A DNA stretch of 64,000 bases from Lytechinus variegatus (GCF_018143015.1 NC_054752.1:6311216-6375215); one strand, 5' to 3'; shown: positions 47,700 through 57,305, numbered from the stretch's first letter. The notes: a model not told the origin generated them from the letters alone. Program-made: numbers and translations.

Positions 47700-47895
47700 A
47701 TGGCTGCAAGCGATGACGTCATACCTTCGGGCGATCCCGAGAAAGGAGCCGAAATCTTCCGAGAGCACTGTGCCGGTTGCCATGACATCGACACGACTGG
47801 AGAACATAGGGCGGGGCCTAATTTAATGGCGTTATGGGGCAGAGAGGCCAACACGATCGAGGGTTTTGCCTTCGTGGAATCGGATGAAAAGAAAG
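47700..47895 (+). CDS. Cytochrome c-like protein lacking axial Met, gene 2, first coding exon
   Basis: The exon starts at 47672 after TTTATTTTTCCAG, with 28 bases of 5' UTR before the ATG. The product begins MAASDDVIPSGDPEKGAEIF, then REHCAGCHDIDTTGEH with the heme-binding C-A-G-C-H (residues 24-28), then AGPNLMALWGREAN and EGFAFVESDEKKG. The complete protein is 116 residues, close to the family's 104-108 plus a short extension. The donor GTGTGTG is phase 1, the same place as gene 1. Covalent heme attachment and proximal His ligation look intact. The start codon is supported by the family's GDxEKG motif beginning at residue 11. Confidence 0.92.
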
Positions 47896-48086
47896 GTGTG
47901 TGTGTGTGTGTATTTGAGATTTGTCAGACGTGTATCAATCAGATGTGATTACTTAAGTCTGGGACCGACCTTTAACGTCACCATCCGAAAGACGTGACCA
48001 GGGCTCAAACCTCGAACCTCTGCAACAATTTGTAACTTCCCCACATCTTGGATTACAGGCGCACGCCACAATTAACGCGCAGTTGA
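47896..48086 (-). mobile_element. SINE with 7SL/Alu-like head, copy 2
   Basis: Same family as 10469-10645: on the minus strand GTGGCGTGCGCCTGTAATCC, AAGATGTGGGGAAG, GAGGTTTGAGCCCTGG (B-box position) and CACGTCTTTCGGATGG. It abuts the exon donor, so the splice donor's GT run and the SINE's terminal GT run are contiguous. Confidence 0.65.
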
Positions 48087-48093
48087 GTCTTAC

Positions 48094-48177
48094 GGCCCGA
48101 ATTCACAAAGGTGGATTCTGCAAAATCCACGGATTAATCCACGGATTTTGCAGAATCCACCTTTGTGAATTCGGGCC
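48094..48177. repeat. 84-bp near-perfect palindrome with TTAC duplication
   Basis: The left half GGCCCGAATTCACAAAGG, TGGATTCTGCAAAATCC is mirrored by GGATTTTGCAGAATCCA, CCTTTGTGAATTCGGGCC, with mismatches only near the centre. TTAC flanks both sides (48090-48093 and 48178-48181). It is effectively two terminal inverted repeats with almost no interior, inside the intron of cytochrome c gene 2. Confidence 0.88.
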
Positions 48178-48859
48178 TTACTGTCTTGTTTATATGCGCA
48201 GGTGATAGCGCCACTGGGGGAGGGGGGTTGACTGCCCCTATATTCCCTCCTAGTGTACTGAAAAAAGGGAATAGAAGAAAGTATCGCAAAAACGAGGAAG
48301 AAAAAGTAAGGGTAATTAAAATTGGCTCCCCCAAAGTGAGGTCTAACCTGGGGTAATAATATCCACGTCATTTGGAAGCGCATAGAGAACATAATGGCTA
48401 CAAAAGAACTGTTTAATATAATTTGTAATATTAATCAAATTGAGAAAAAGTTTAAACTCATCTGTGGGTAGTCTTGTTCTCTATCAAAATACACCCTGGC
48501 GCCACAACTGATTTTGAAAGTACTCTTGATAAAATTAGTGTACAGATGATCGATTATTTAGAAGGGTTTTTTGCCCAGGCTATTTAGCAAGAAATCATAA
48601 TTGAGATACTTTTTTAATGTATCGCAAGGGCATCACTTGACGTTGAATGAATATGTGAAAACATTAGAAGAAAGCAAACCGACAAAGTAGAAGATGAGGT
48701 GTGTATTAGGGAGAAATTAAGAAATTAAACACCCGGAAGTATGAAACAAATAATAATAATAATAATAAAACATTCCAACTCCTAATGAAATTGGCACACA
48801 TGCAGTTGGCGTAATGTGTATCGAACTAACACGTTTAATTTATTTCCCTTTCATTCTAG

Positions 48860-49014
48860 GGATCATTTGGAATGATAAGACCCTCTTTGACTTCTTGGAG
48901 AAGCCTCACATTCCTGGAACAAAGTTTTTATTCCGCGACCTGAAGGGAAAGGACGAGGACAAGGCCAACCTGATCGCTTACCTCAAGAAAATGACCGACC
49001 CCAAGAACTCATGA
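48860..49014 (+). CDS. Cytochrome c-like protein, gene 2, C-terminal exon with Phe for Met80
   Basis: After CATTCTAG the exon encodes IIWNDKTLFDFLEKPHIPGT, KFLFRDLKGKDEDK, ANLIAYLKKMTDPKNS and TGA. GIIW (Trp59) and the C-terminal helix LIAYLKK match the family exactly. In the heme-crevice loop the usual IPGTKM reads IPGTKF: residue 88, aligned with the axial Met80, is Phe. The neighbouring residues are otherwise conserved, so alignment error is unlikely. As in gene 1, two residues including Tyr74 are missing before IPGT. By inference the heme iron is five-coordinate or takes another ligand, which would favour peroxidase or ligand-binding chemistry over simple electron transfer. Confidence 0.93.
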
Positions 49015-49145
49015 TCGAATTGAGCTTCGATCAGCTCATCATTGTCAAATATTCGGATGGATTCGATCACACTGACATCGCACGCTTGAATTACGATCGA
49101 TGTCGTTTACCTAGGAAGAGACTAGTCAAGCTTTAAGAGCGGCAG

Positions 49146-49151
49146 AATAAA
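49146..49151 (+). terminator. Poly-A signal of cytochrome c gene 2
   Basis: AATAAA 132 bases after the stop codon, the first such hexamer downstream on the sense strand. Confidence 0.65.
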
Positions 49152-49685
49152 ACAATGATTCATTCATTAATTTAGAGGATGCCTTTCAAGATCAAGCCAT
49201 GATCTGTCGCGTTATTCTTATTTCTTTGACTTTCCCCCTTTTTTATTAACATGGAATGGTTTTCGTTATGACAGAGAAAATTGAAATTCGAATAATGTAC
49301 CGATATGTTTTATGAATGCGATTTAAAAAAAGTCATTTGGGCATGCAAATTATAACATTCCAGCTCTTGGCTGAAGCATGTGTATCATCGTCTTTTTCTG
49401 TATTTCGAGTATATGAAGTTATTCATGAACAAAAATGTTTGAAAATGGCAAAACAACAAAATAGGCTTGTTTTGAACACCGTCATTGTTACTTTGCAAAT
49501 AAGTTTGACAGAAATCAAATTACATGTAAAACAAATTGTTTCTTTGAATAAATATTTTGAGAGTGTAAATTGGTATCATATTCTCAAGAATGGCTCTCTT
49601 TGATTGGAAATGTTCGCCTATATTCCCTCGACATCATGCTCAACAAATCAACATCACCACCATCAACTAAATATACAGAGTCGAC
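49152..49685. other. Intergenic, no gene recognised
   Basis: AT-rich; the open frame at 49316-49603 has no recognisable motif. Confidence 0.4.
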
Positions 49686-49870
49686 AAGTGGATAAGTCTC
49701 TGGACTATTATTAACCACGAGGTCCGGGGCTCGAACCCAACAAAGCGCTCAAGCCGGGGTAACAGTAGTAATAGTAACATTGTCATGTTCAGCAGGACCC
49801 GCTGGGAAAATAGTTTTCGGAAGTGAAGTGTATACCCTGGGTAAATTATGTTATTATTATCATTACAAAG
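49686..49870 (+). mobile_element. tRNA-derived SINE, diverged
   Basis: GTGGATAAGTCTCTGGACTA and GGTCCGGGGCTCGAACCC correspond to the A- and B-box regions; the end GAAGTGTATACCCTGGGTAA with TTATTATTATC matches other family tails. Internally shortened. Confidence 0.7.
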
Positions 49871-49949
49871 TCACCATCACTATAAACATCACCATCAGTG
49901 GAGGATCCAAGATCCAAGATTTCTTACGAGGGGGGCGGGGACATTATTT

Positions 49950-50317
49950 CTTCTTAATCACAATCATTATCATCATCGTTGTCCTCCTCATCATCATCAC
50001 CACCACCTTTACCACCATATCATCATCCTCATCACCATCTTCTTCTTATTATCCTAATCACGTTTGTCATCATTATCGTCACCCTCATCATCACACCATC
50101 ACCATCAGCACCATCATCTTAATCATCACCACCATCATACTGATCACTATCGTCATCATCATCAACATCATCTCATCATTGTCATCATCACCATCATTAA
50201 CATCACCATTGTCATCACCATCATCATCACCATCATCACCTCCATCATCACCACTACCACCATCATCATCATCTCCATCATCACCACCACCATCATCATC
50301 ACCTCCATCATCACCAT

Positions 50318-50348
<31 letters not shown>

Positions 50349-50833
50349 TCCATCATCACCACCACCACCATCACTATCATCATCATCACCATCATCACCA
50401 CCACCATCATCATCACCACCACCACCACCCTCATCTTCATCATAACCACCACCATCATCATCACCATCATCATCTTCATCACCTCCATCATCACCACCAC
50501 CATCACTATCATCATCATCACCATCATCACCACCACCATCATCATCACCACCACCACCACCCTCATCTTCATCACCTCCATCATCACCACCACCACCACT
50601 ATCATCATCATCACCATCATCATCACCACCACCACCACCACCATCATCACCACCACCACCACCCTCATCTTCATCATAACCACCACATCCATCATCATCA
50701 TCATCATCACCACCACCACCACCATCATCTTCATCACCTCCATCATCATCACCACCACCACCACCACCATCATCATCATCACCACCACCACCACCACCAT
50801 CATGATCTTCATCATCACCATCATCATCCCCAA
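49950..50833 (+). repeat. ATC/ACC trinucleotide array, about 0.9 kb
   Basis: Interspersed CAT, CAC and ATC trinucleotides with a few larger internal repeats (for example CACCACCCTCATCTTCATCA at about 50423, 50558 and 50660). The long open frames on both strands (poly-Ser/Pro, poly-Ile/Thr, poly-Met/Val) are consequences of the repeat and I do not count them as genes. Confidence 0.95.
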
Positions 50834-51480
50834 CAAAAACACCAACTGAAAAACAAATATTGAAACCCTCCTTTTATTCATTTAGTACAGTGTTTTATTT
50901 GTTCTTCAAATTGAAAAACATGAACATATTGAATTGGAAGACTTCTAATTAGACTCATGTACATTGATATTAAATAATTTTGTGCCTTGCACAGTATGTC
51001 TTAATCTTCATTTACCCTATGTTCATCACATGATAGACACTATTTAATATATTCAATATCTCAATGATACTTTTTCTGAAGTATTATGTGACATACACTC
51101 TGTGCATGAAAATAAAATATACTTAAAAATGTTATTCTGTGGAGAGAATCAATAGCAAAACTTTCCTCTTAATTTAGTCGTACTATTCAAGAAACCAGTT
51201 GCAAAATAAGACCTGAAAATGTTCACATTAAAGTTCAAGATTAAAAATAGTTTCAACTAAAATCTGATGCAGATGATTGTTACTTGGTTCTAACATTCTT
51301 TCACACCAAGTTCGTCAAACGGGGAATGAATTGCGACTGAACTCTAAGTTAATGTAATGTATTTCTGCTTACTTTTTAGGCACCTTGTCAAAAGTCAGGT
51401 TCATGTCTTGCGCGCAGGAATCCCGCAAGTGGCCTTTCATAATTACCAATTCTCACACTTCATCATAGTAAAAACCCACT
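50834..51480. other. Intergenic, no gene recognised
   Basis: AT-rich with no credible exon or repeat partner. Confidence 0.4.
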
Positions 51481-51741
51481 GGCACGTATTCTGAAGTCGG
51501 GTTTAATTTAGACCATGGTCTAACTCTTAAGTTGTATGTTTACTGTGCTCTTTCCTGATTCATCGATGGTGAAGACAATTATCTATTTATACTTCCGACA
51601 CAATTATGAATGATTTGAGAGTCAAATGGGCTGAAATATTATATCTCTACTGTTAGTGATTTATGTAACAATTAGCTATCCATATTTAAGCCACAACTTA
51701 AAACCTGAGTTTAAGTTAAACCTGACTTCAGAATACGGCCA
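51481..51741. mobile_element. MITE family E, copy 2
   Basis: Ends GGCACGTATTCTGAAGTCGG and the complement of GACTTCAGAATACGGCC; the interior GCACAGTAAACAT and ATTTATGTAACAATT motifs match 17337-17637 in the opposite orientation. Confidence 0.8.
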
Positions 51742-51895
51742 TAGTTGACTGTGAAAGAAGTGTAAGAATTGGTCTTTGAATGCAGGAAAGCCACTATGAA
51801 AGACACATAGTGCCTTTAAAACAGGACTCGTGCAAAAAGATTCACCAGACATTTAGTTTACTGCATTATATCACATACATGTAATGATGGAAGAA

Positions 51896-52043
51896 GGGAC
51901 CTTGTACACGACCAGTCACAATTCTTTGATTACCTGTTTTAACCAAATAGAAATAGATTTGGTCCACTGAATCTATAGTTCTCTGGTTGTAACAGGTAAA
52001 CAGGTAGTCAAAGAATTGTGACTGGTACTGTACATAGTCCCCC
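51896..52043. mobile_element. Palindromic MITE, about 148 bp
   Basis: The left arm ACCAGTCACAATTCTTTGAT and TACCTGTTT is inverted as AAACAGGTAGTCAAAG, AATTGTGACTGGT. The arms span about 45 bp each and leave a loop of about 50 bp. Confidence 0.8.
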
Positions 52044-52185
52044 ATTATGTTTTTTGTCATTCTTCTGTGTACTTTCTTTTCACTCCAAACTGCACACTAT
52101 ATGTTCCTTTATATCTTCAACAGCACGGTGGCACCAAAGGCTAATTTGAAAATAGAAGAGGACATTTAGGGGAGAATTTCCCCAA

Positions 52186-52335
52186 CACTTTAGCCTGACA
52201 AGTTGTCTGATGTGACAGCTATCCTTGATTTCGTTTGGCTGAGATGCAACGTTACAATGGTAAATGTCGGATAACACTGGACTTTTCGTATAACATGTCT
52301 GACAAGTCCTTTCATGAAACACTCTTCAGGGTGAA
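52186..52335. mobile_element. MITE family D, diverged copy
   Basis: CTGACAAGTTGTCTGATG, AATGTCGGATAACACTGG and CAAGTCCTTTCATGAAACAC match the complement of the family D consensus. It lies about 0.5 kb beyond the POLR1B stop. Confidence 0.65.
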
Positions 52336-52856
52336 AAGAATGCACACAGAAAGAACAACAAAGAAAGCAATAGGGATAACTGACGAGGCTCCCAGCAGAT
52401 ACATTCATAATGAAAACATCAGCAAGGTCATTTTCTAACGTTGATCCCTTGGGTTCTTTGCTCACCAAAGGTCATATTCAAAACATGCAAACACAGCTGT
52501 ATTAGAAGAGCTCTAGACAATCATACCGCCAACGTAACTTGCAGTAACCTGTTGCAACAACAACCAAATCTGGGTGTTAGGGGAACTTCAGAATATCAAC
52601 AGGGTAATATTGCTAAATTTGGAAAAGACAGATTCAAATTTGCAATCCTTTCTTGCAATGTTACTCCCTATAGGGAAATCTGTGATTTCTGTCATGTCAT
52701 AAAAGACTCAACTTAACAACATCACTTGCACTCACTTTAGCTTGAGAGTGTTTGAATAAGGAGCATAAACTCCGCCTCCTTCAGCACCACAGTTTGAACA
52801 TGAATGAGCAAATCATGTGTGCTGACCATCGTTCAAATTGGCAATGTCCGTCATGC

Positions 52857-53096
52857 TCATTTCACTTCCAGTGTTGCCTTGATATTCATGGCGCTGAGTT
52901 CAGCCACCAGGTATTGGAAGACATAAGGCACGGTGATGGTCTCAATGCCGTCTGAGGTATCACACGACGCACAGACCCACTTCCTCTGGGCACTGGACAG
53001 CATGTCTTGGAGGTCCATCTTTCCGTCCGATGACCGGTCACTAAGCTTCTCCAGGTGGATGCCAAGGAGTGTCCCGCACTTGGTGCATATCCTCGT
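52857..53096 (-). CDS. POLR1B: RNA polymerase I subunit RPA2, last exon (zinc ribbon)
   Basis: Encodes 79 residues and TGA: TRICTKCGTLLGIHLEK, a variable linker, KWVCASCDTSDGIETITVPY, VFQYLVAELSAMNIKATLEV K. The C-x2-C ... C-x2-C pair forms the C-terminal zinc ribbon of the polymerase I second-largest subunit, and PYVFxYxVAELxAMNIK is the conserved end of the RPB2 family. The acceptor is CATTCAACAG, phase 0. The product is the second-largest catalytic-core subunit, acting in the nucleolus to transcribe rRNA genes. No truncation is seen. Confidence 0.95.
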   Translation of the reverse strand, partial: TRICTKCGTLLGIHLEKLSDRSSDGKMDLQDMLSSAQRKWVCASCDTSDGIETITVPYVFQYLVAELSAMNIKATLEVK

Positions 53097-53139
53097 CTGT
53101 TGAATGGATAGTGGAAAGGTTTGGGAGCAGAAATGTATT

Positions 53140-53543
53140 GTTAAAGGTTAATGCTAGTTTTGGTAACGATATCAAAACGAGTTCATACAGAACCCAATGA
53201 AATGACCATCGAAGTGTCTGTTTGTATAAATAAAATGTATGTGCCAAAGGATTCTGGAAGAAATTGTGTAATTGCGGAGAAATCAGCAAATAAGCACAGG
53301 ATTCAGTAGAGCGCCGGGCCCGACATTCAAAGCAATAATTATACACTGTCCCACGTGCGCTTATCTGTGTTGGGGATCTTCGGTGTGAACATTTTTCAGA
53401 GTAGATTTCAAGATTTCACAAAGTTCAGTTTATGTAATTGTACCAGATCTAGATCCTCGATAATATACTGACAATTAAGCCTTGTTTTACAGACTTTCTC
53501 ATGAAATCAGTGTTTACTGCAACTCCTGGAATTTCTCTTTAAA
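53140..53543 (-). mobile_element. MITE family B, copy 2
   Basis: Inverted relative to 789-1191: TTAAAGGTTAATGCTAGTTT, CCCACGTGCGCTTATCTGTG, TACCAGATCTAGATCC and GGAATTTCTCTTTAAAG. It lies in the last POLR1B intron. Confidence 0.8.
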
Positions 53544-53773
53544 GTACTACTCAATTGATAAAAGTTTGAACAAGAAGAAATTGTAAACTAATTATTTGAT
53601 ATCAATCTCCAAATGAATCAGCAATACTGATAATCTAATCTAAGTGTCATTAACAATGATCAACATCATCATGGATCATTATTTCCACTGTCTTCATCAT
53701 TCACACCAAAACCACTATATTTCACCAACATGATGATCATTATTATTATTATAATCATCATCATCACCATGTA

Positions 53774-53975
53774 ACAGAGGGTCACGAGTTCGAATCCCAG
53801 CCATGGGGTAATTTCCTTCAGCAAGAAATTTACCCACATTGTGCTGCACTCAACCCAGGTGAAGTGAATGGGTACACTGTAAGAAGAAATTCCTTGAATG
53901 CTTAAGCGCCATAGCAGGGCCCGCTTGGAGATCAATTTTCAGAACTGAAGTGGCTTCCCTGGGTAAATGTACCTC
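53774..53975 (+). mobile_element. tRNA-derived SINE, 5'-truncated
   Basis: Begins at the B box (GAGTTCGAATCCCAGCC) and continues AATTTCCTTCAGCAAGAAAT, GTGCTGCACTCAACCCAG, GAAGTGGCTTCCCTGGGTAA, then an ATC simple-sequence tail to about 54120. Last POLR1B intron, antisense to the gene. Confidence 0.82.
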
Positions 53976-54130
53976 TATCATTATCATCATCATCACCATT
54001 ACCATCATCTCCCAACCATTATCATCATCGAACATGATTGTCACTGCCATTATCAGCGCCAATGTCATCTTCGTCATCACCACTACGACAACCATTATCA
54101 CAATCAACACCATCACCATGACATGCTTAC

Positions 54131-54295
54131 CAAGCTTTTATCAGAGCAGTTGAGCAGCCTATCCTGAAGAAGGAAGGATGTTCCATGGGCTAGAAGTGAG
54201 TCCCTCTCCATCTCACCAAAGCGTATACCTCCAGCCCTCTTCCTTCCTTTCACTGGTTGGTGTGTTAAGATATCCACCGGTCCGGTCGACCTCAC
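54131..54295 (-). CDS. POLR1B: RNA polymerase I subunit RPA2, exon with GEMERD motif
   Basis: 55 codons, phase 0 on both sides: [71 protein letters not shown] is the signature of the largest-homology block near the C terminus of all RPB2-type subunits (hybrid-binding and anchor region), and NCSDKS leads to the zinc ribbon. Acceptor TTTGACCAG, donor GTAAGC. Confidence 0.95.
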
Positions 54296-54400
54296 CTGGT
54301 CAAATACAAAGACAGTAAAGATGAATTCAATAACTTAATAGTATGGTATTGCAGTATTAGGAATATTCAAAATTTGTAATTATATAGTATTTAATACATC

Positions 54401-54690
54401 AAGGAAGCATTCTATGAAAAGACTTGTAGGATATTTCATCTGACAAAGTATGTTTTAACCCCAGGGAGTGGAGGAGGTGCACAAATTGTGTGCAGGCATG
54501 CCAGGATCGGATGACCGGGGTAATAATAATGTAAAGCGAATGGAAACAAAGTGAAATAAGAGCTATAGAAAAACAACTATTTACCCAACAGTTACCATAG
54601 GAACTCTGCTTCTCTCCAAATCAAAATCAAAGAAAGTCACAGATGCCGAACAATATGTCGGCCAAAGGTGTGGATGAAATCCTCCCTAGA
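54401..54690. mobile_element. MITE family D split by a SINE fragment
   Basis: Family D halves (CATTCTATGAAAAGACTTG at the left; ACAGTTACCATAGGAACTCT and GGATGAAATCCTCCCTAG at the right) surround a SINE tail at about 54462-54580 (CCCCAGGGAGTGGAGGAGG, GGATCGGATGACCGGGG). It is in a POLR1B intron. Confidence 0.7.
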
Positions 54691-55037
54691 ATGACATCTC
54701 TTAGCCCTGTACAGATAAATTATTACCTTGGTCATCAGATCCTGGCTTGCCCCTACACAGTGTATGCACCTTCTCCACTCCCTGGGGGGGGGGGGCATTC
54801 CAACAAGAGTTTTCAAACTCAATAGGAAAGCTTACTGCTAGTTTCGTGCATCCTACAGCTCCCATTTAACATCTGGGTGGAGAGTTCAAAAGTGTGGATT
54901 AACACTTTGCCAAAAGACACTAGGCGACAGTTTAATTTGAATACACAACCCTCTGACTACAAGGAGAGAGTCAAAGCTGCTACACCACAATGCTTCAAAT
55001 TTTCTGTTGGGAATGAAATGATCTTTGGTATAATTAC

Positions 55038-55165
55038 CTGGAATTTATCAGATACCATATGCCTTAGCCTCTGATAGTAGACCACGCCTATGAATATATC
55101 AGCTTCAAGCTCCACCCCTGATGTCCCGCTATACATTCTCTCTGTTCCATAGTAGTTATACCCCC
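55038..55165 (-). CDS. POLR1B: RNA polymerase I subunit RPA2, exon [13 protein letters not shown]
   Basis: Encodes [42 protein letters not shown]. Human POLR1B has [20 protein letters not shown] at this place, so identity is clear and separates this gene from the polymerase II and III paralogues. Phases: the first two bases complete a Gly codon, and the exon ends in phase 0 (GTAATT donor). A run of six Cs on the plus strand supplies the acceptor G and the first bases. Confidence 0.95.
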
Positions 55166-55399
55166 CTATATCAAAGGAGAACGAAGAACATGATCGAACA
55201 CCAGCATAATACAGCGCATAGCATTTAAAGATTATGATGTTTTAAAGATGGAACAATGGTAGGTATCTTAACAAGGGGGATATTACTGGAAATGAAAATG
55301 AAACCATTGGCAAAAGTTTTTTGGCTTTCGGTTAGCAGGTACTGCACCAGCCAGACCGTGTCCTCGGGCATAGTCGTGCTGCGGTATCCTTACATCTAG

Positions 55400-56117
55400 A
55401 CTATACACCTGTAGTGAGTAGCTTACCAAAGTAATCCACGGCAGGTTTTTCCTCTGAGAATGTGAAGGTTATTGCATCATGACATATACCACGAGGGGAT
55501 GCTGACTTACCATATCTGATATTAACAACTACTAACCAGCAACATGAACAGATCTTTATACCATACAATATTAAGACTATTTACCTGCCGTGAGTAGCTT
55601 GCCAAAGTAATCCACTGCTCGTTGTTCCTCTGAGAATGTGAAGGGCATAGCATCGTAACTTAGACCATGAAGGGACGCTGACTTACCATACCTGATATTA
55701 TCAAGTATCAACCAGCAACATGCCAAGATCTTGATACCATACAATATTAAAGACTATTTACCTGCCGTGAGAAGCTTGCCAAAGTAATCCACGGCAGGTT
55801 GTTCCTTTATGAATGTGAAGGGTGTAGTATCGTGACATACATGTAGACCATGAAGGGACACTGACTTATCATATCTGATATTAACAACTATTTACCATCA
55901 GCATTCAAAGATCTTTATACCATACAATATCAAATACTAATTACCTGCCGTGAGAAGCTTACCAAAGTAATCCACGGCAGGTTGTTCCTCTGAAAATGTG
56001 AGGGCATTGCATCATGACATAGACCAGGAGGGCAAGCTGACTTACCATACCTGATATTAATAACTATTTACCAGCAACATGCTTATATATTATCATGGAA
56101 TATTAAAGATTATTCAC
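55400..56117 (-). repeat. Four tandem decayed copies of the next POLR1B exon
   Basis: Copies begin at about 55408, 55584, 55761 and 55944 (plus-strand coordinates of the donor side) and match the true exon 56118-56243: CTGCCGTGAGAAGCTTGCCA, AAGTAATCCACGGCAGGTTG, TTCCTCTGAGAATGTGAAGG. The period is 173-183 bp. The copies lack about 20 bases of the exon's 5' part (between GGTATG and AAGTCAGC), so their exon-like length (106 for the copy at 55944) is not a multiple of three. All keep a donor-like GT after GGCAG, some better matched to the consensus than the real donor, and an AG before GTATG. They lie in the intron downstream of the real exon. Confidence 0.88.
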
Positions 56118-56243
56118 CTGCCGTCAGAAGCTTGCCAAAGTAATCCACGGCAGGTTGTTCCTCTGAGAATGTGAAGGGCGTTGCATCATGACACAGACCG
56201 TGAAGGGATGCTGACTTGCCTGCCATACTCTCTATCATCATAC
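56118..56243 (-). CDS. POLR1B: RNA polymerase I subunit RPA2, exon [12 protein letters not shown] (parent of the array)
   Basis: 42 codons: [41 protein letters not shown], matching human [20 protein letters not shown] and TPFIFSEE. Acceptor TATAACCAG, donor GTGAAT, phase 1 in and out. It is the only one of five related copies that carries the full conserved ESMAGKS segment and correct phase, so I take it as the functional exon. Confidence 0.95.
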
Positions 56244-56647
56244 CTGGTTATATCAAAGAGTATATTGTTGCAGTCATTATTTTGATAGGCACACTAAAAA
56301 CAAGAAAGAAAGGGGCAAAATACAGGAACAATAATTTAACCTATACATTCTTTAACCGAATCGCAAACATCCTTTGATAATTTTCAAAGTCTATTTTTTC
56401 AAAATTGATATGAAACCTGTGCCAGCTTGAAGATATTTGAAAAAGGGGGATCTTTTATATGAGTATTATAAAAGCTGCGCTTTTCAAAATGATTGAATCA
56501 TGTTGGTTCTGTCTTTGTCCAATTACTTTCCTTCATACACATGGTGGGCACGGTCATATATTTTACTTTTGGAATAATGACTCATATTTATTTGTAGGTT
56601 TTGTGATCTATTCATCAATACAATTAAACCTAATGCACAATGTATCT

Positions 56648-57127
56648 GGGGCCCGTCTGGCAAAGAATTGTGATTAATCCGATTAATCACAACTATGGAC
56701 GGCCAACAACATCAACATCTAAAACAGAAATTTTTTCAAAATATTTTCTAGATATGATATATACTCATACATTCATCATCCTCTTGAAGATTCAGTGTGA
56801 TTTTCTTTTTTTGTCTCAGGAAATTGTGCAAATTTCCTGAAGAAAAAATTATGGCATGGATGGATTTCCACACAATTTAGATTGATTGGATCAATCGTAA
56901 CTCAATGAAAATCCATCAGTGTCATAATTTTTTCTACAGGAAATATGCACAATGTTCTTTGTAAACAAAGAGAAGCACAGTGAATTTTCAAGACAACGAT
57001 GAATGCATGAATATGCATCATAGCTAGAAAATATTTTGAACAAACATGCATAATAGATGTCGACATTGCTGGCTGTCCATAGTTGCGATCGATAGGATCA
57101 ATCGCAACTCTTTGTAAGACGGGGCCC
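56648..57127. mobile_element. MITE family G, complete palindromic copy
   Basis: About 480 bp. Ends GGGGCCCGTCTGGCAAAGA and the complement of CTTTGTAAGACGGGGCCC; internal arms TGTGCAAATTTCCTGAAGAA and its inverted counterpart, plus AATTATGGCATGGATGGATT against AAAATCCATCAGTGTCATAA. It fills most of a POLR1B intron. Confidence 0.78.
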
Positions 57128-57148
57128 GGGTCTGATATTACTTCTTAC

Positions 57149-57305
57149 CGATCGTCATACGAGAAGGGAACCCATGAGGGTTGAATAAGATATCAGGTGT
57201 CATCCCGCTCTCCGTGAAAGGCATATCTTCCGTCGGCCATCGCTGACTACATACACCCTTCTGACCATGACGACTAGAAAACTTGTCTCCAATGATTGGA
57301 TTCCT
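57149..57305 (-). CDS. POLR1B: RNA polymerase I subunit RPA2, exon [12 protein letters not shown]
   Basis: Encodes [64 protein letters not shown] and [10 protein letters not shown] are the most conserved RPB2-family motifs near the active centre; the [14 protein letters not shown] wording is polymerase I type (human POLR1[15 protein letters not shown]), not polymerase III (DSGICPDIIMNPHG). Acceptor CGATTCTTCCAG, donor GTAAGA, phase 0 in and 1 out. Confidence 0.97.

Noticed and set aside
49780-50881. Long open frames on both strands (Ser/Pro-rich, Ile/Thr-rich, Met/Val-rich)
   Set aside because: They are produced by the ATC/ACC trinucleotide array; every frame is open because the repeat lacks stop triplets. 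No start context, domain or splice evidence.
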